A stretch of 64,000 bases of DNA from M3007 sp046160625 (GTDB lineage: Bacteria > Bacteroidota > Bacteroidia > Chitinophagales > Saprospiraceae): positions 26,281 to 90,280 of the forward strand of contig JBJXGZ010000155.1 in assembly GCA_046160625.1 (NCBI GenBank), in the 5' to 3' direction. Of this stretch, positions 62,788 through 64,000 are shown piece after piece. Position numbers and translations under genes: made by a program. The notes under the pieces were generated by a model, which searched no databases, had not been told where the DNA came from, and saw only the letters and a program-made list of their open reading frames with translations. Position 1 is the first letter of the stretch; each line of letters begins with the position of its first letter.

Positions 62788-63855
62788 ATGAAAAATTCCA
62801 TTTCAATAACAAGCATGAATAACCCATTTTTCAATGGAATCGGCTTGTTCATCGCCCTTATCACATTGCTCTGCATTAATTACGCTTGCAACGATAAAAA
62901 CTGTGCTTACGACCCAACCACAAATCCTGAGGGATGTGTGCTTTCCAGTAGTTTAAATCTGTCAACCGGCATTGATCCCAATGGCAACCTATTGACTCCG
63001 GGTGCCGGGGTGGTTGATCCGTTCTGGAAACTTATCAATATACCGCCGCTTTTTGCCTGTAACTCCACGCTTTTAGGAAGCATCAACGGCAGTGCCTATG
63101 TGATGAATTTTGCCAATGCCGGAACATCAGGTTGGGTTAATCAACCAGGTTCCTCCACGCTGGCACCGGTGGATTTAGGCACTACCAACGGTTTTGGCTG
63201 TAACAATCCCATGAATTCCCTGGGCGGAACGGTGCCGTATGTTTTTGAGCGCTCTTTTTGTGTATTACAAAATACCACTGTGGCCTTTACTTTTTCCTTC
63301 AAAGGGGATGATGAAATTTATTTCGAGTTGGTGGACAACAGCAATGGAAACGTGCTTAGCACAACGGTAAACACCTTATACGTTTTCCCTGCTCCTCCCC
63401 AAACCTGGACAGAGACTGCCCTGCCGCTACCCGCTGGAAGTTATAGTCTGCGAGGCTATTTGGCCAATAGAGTGAGTGTCGTTCTGGGCTTTTCTTTGGT
63501 AGGGAATCTGACTACGGTCAATGGAGATTTGGCAATTTCCAATAATGCTACCGGTTGCTGCGAGAACAATACAATCAGTGTATTGAATATCCTGGAAGAA
63601 GGCTGTGATGGTATTTTTAACGGGGCAGATCAAGTTGGCAACGGCTGGACTTTCACGCTATTGGATGCTTCCACTAATATTGTCGCGACGGGAGTTTCCG
63701 ACATCAATGGTAACGTCTTTTTTGCAGGCCTAGCAGATGGTAGTTACACGGTTCAAATCGTGCCACAGGGAGGATGGACGCCGAACAGTATTACCATCCC
63801 TGTTACGGTTGCGAACAATGCTGTTGGGATTGTAGAATTTTTCAACTGTAAATAA
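62788..63855 (+). CDS. Lipoprotein with prealbumin-like domain, function unknown
   Basis: The 355-residue protein begins with a hydrophobic segment ending LLCINYAC, a probable lipobox, although the lead is longer than usual (about 34 residues before the Cys); ATG 62788 and a second ATG at 62815 are both possible starts. The middle (about 130-230) contains FTFSFKGDDEIYFELVDNSN, resembling a PA14/fibro-slime sandwich. The last 90 residues resemble an SpaA/SdrD-type B domain (WTFTLLDASTNIVATGVSDI, FAGLADGSYTVQIVPQGGW). Probably on the cell surface. It lies between two GCAACG hairpins that share the same word. Confidence 0.65.
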   Translation: MKNSISITSMNNPFFNGIGLFIALITLLCINYACNDKNCAYDPTTNPEGCVLSSSLNLSTGIDPNGNLLTPGAGVVDPFWKLINIPPLFACNSTLLGSINGSAYVMNFANAGTSGWVNQPGSSTLAPVDLGTTNGFGCNNPMNSLGGTVPYVFERSFCVLQNTTVAFTFSFKGDDEIYFELVDNSNGNVLSTTVNTLYVFPAPPQTWTETALPLPAGSYSLRGYLANRVSVVLGFSLVGNLTTVNGDLAISNNATGCCENNTISVLNILEEGCDGIFNGADQVGNGWTFTLLDASTNIVATGVSDINGNVFFAGLADGSYTVQIVPQGGWTPNSITIPVTVANNAVGIVEFFNCK

Positions 63856-63879
63856 GCGCAATGATTTCACGCAACGGCG

Positions 63880-64000
63880 CAACGTAATATTTCACGCAAC
63901 GGCGCAACGACGCAACGTAATATTTCACGCAACGACGCAACGGCGCAACGTATGGGGTGTAAAACGTTGCGCCGTTGCGTCGTTGCGTGAAATATTACGT
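63880..64000. repeat. GCAACG word repeat with perfect 37-bp hairpin at window end
   Basis: Three runs of ATTTCACGCAACG followed by GCGCAACG/ACGCAACG words lie between 63867 and 63951. The arms 63915-63951 and 63964-64000 are perfectly complementary over 37 bp with a 12-base loop. The array may continue beyond the window. Confidence 0.92.

Overview
This window comes from a member of the Bacteroidota, most likely a Saprospiria-type bacterium (Haliscomenobacter/Lewinella relatives); the exact genus cannot be read from the sequence. The signs are five secreted proteins with a type IX secretion (T9SS) C-terminal sorting domain, many lipoproteins, DUF5723, DUF4856 and imelysin proteins, a TonB receptor, and promoters of the Bacteroidota form TTTG-N19/20-TAnnTTTG in front of alaS, rplM and nrdB. 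No rRNA, tRNA, CRISPR array or prophage was seen.

Layout. 1-6.2 kb: the start of a UDP-glucose dehydrogenase gene, an OmpA-like protein, dcd, a CoA-binding protein, a large glycosyltransferase and a lipase lipoprotein. 6.5-14 kb: secreted proteins (an aspzincin-type protease, two T9SS cargo proteins, a tyrosinase with a detached copy of its C-terminal domain). 14-17.8 kb: one giant fusion of cytochrome c, PA14, sugar-dehydrogenase propeller and 3-keto-glycoside hydrolase. 18-31 kb: alaS, a YheT hydrolase, a DUF5723/lipoprotein pair, nspC, a DUF58 protein, a RelE/ParE-type toxin-antitoxin pair and an efflux adaptor. 31-34 kb: rplM-rpsI-rpsB-tsf. 35-41 kb: a probable iron-acquisition operon (DUF4856, imelysin, HTTM, FecA-like receptor). 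43-50 kb: nrdB and nrdA, separated by about 3.5 kb of accessory genes including an orphan mbtH. 50-64 kb: a trypsin-like protease, a DUF4143 ATPase, a frameshifted T9SS protein, an M48 protease, an acetyltransferase, an OmpA protein and a lipoprotein.

The most unusual content is between and inside the genes. Many intergenic gaps hold a long hairpin whose arms are built from one short reiterated word, a different word at nearly every locus (for example GGACTTT, GTTTATGA, CACGGATT, GCAACG). Other palindromes have entered reading frames: an in-frame palindrome in the glycosyltransferase, a remnant in AlaRS, and three palindromic units that encode most of the signal peptide of the TonB receptor. 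A roughly 100-240 bp element family with terminal inverted repeats is present five times between 51.6 and 60.3 kb, and one copy supplies the C-terminus and stop codon of an acetyltransferase. The cluster of DnaA-box-like sites beside the nrdB promoter is a separate regulatory finding.
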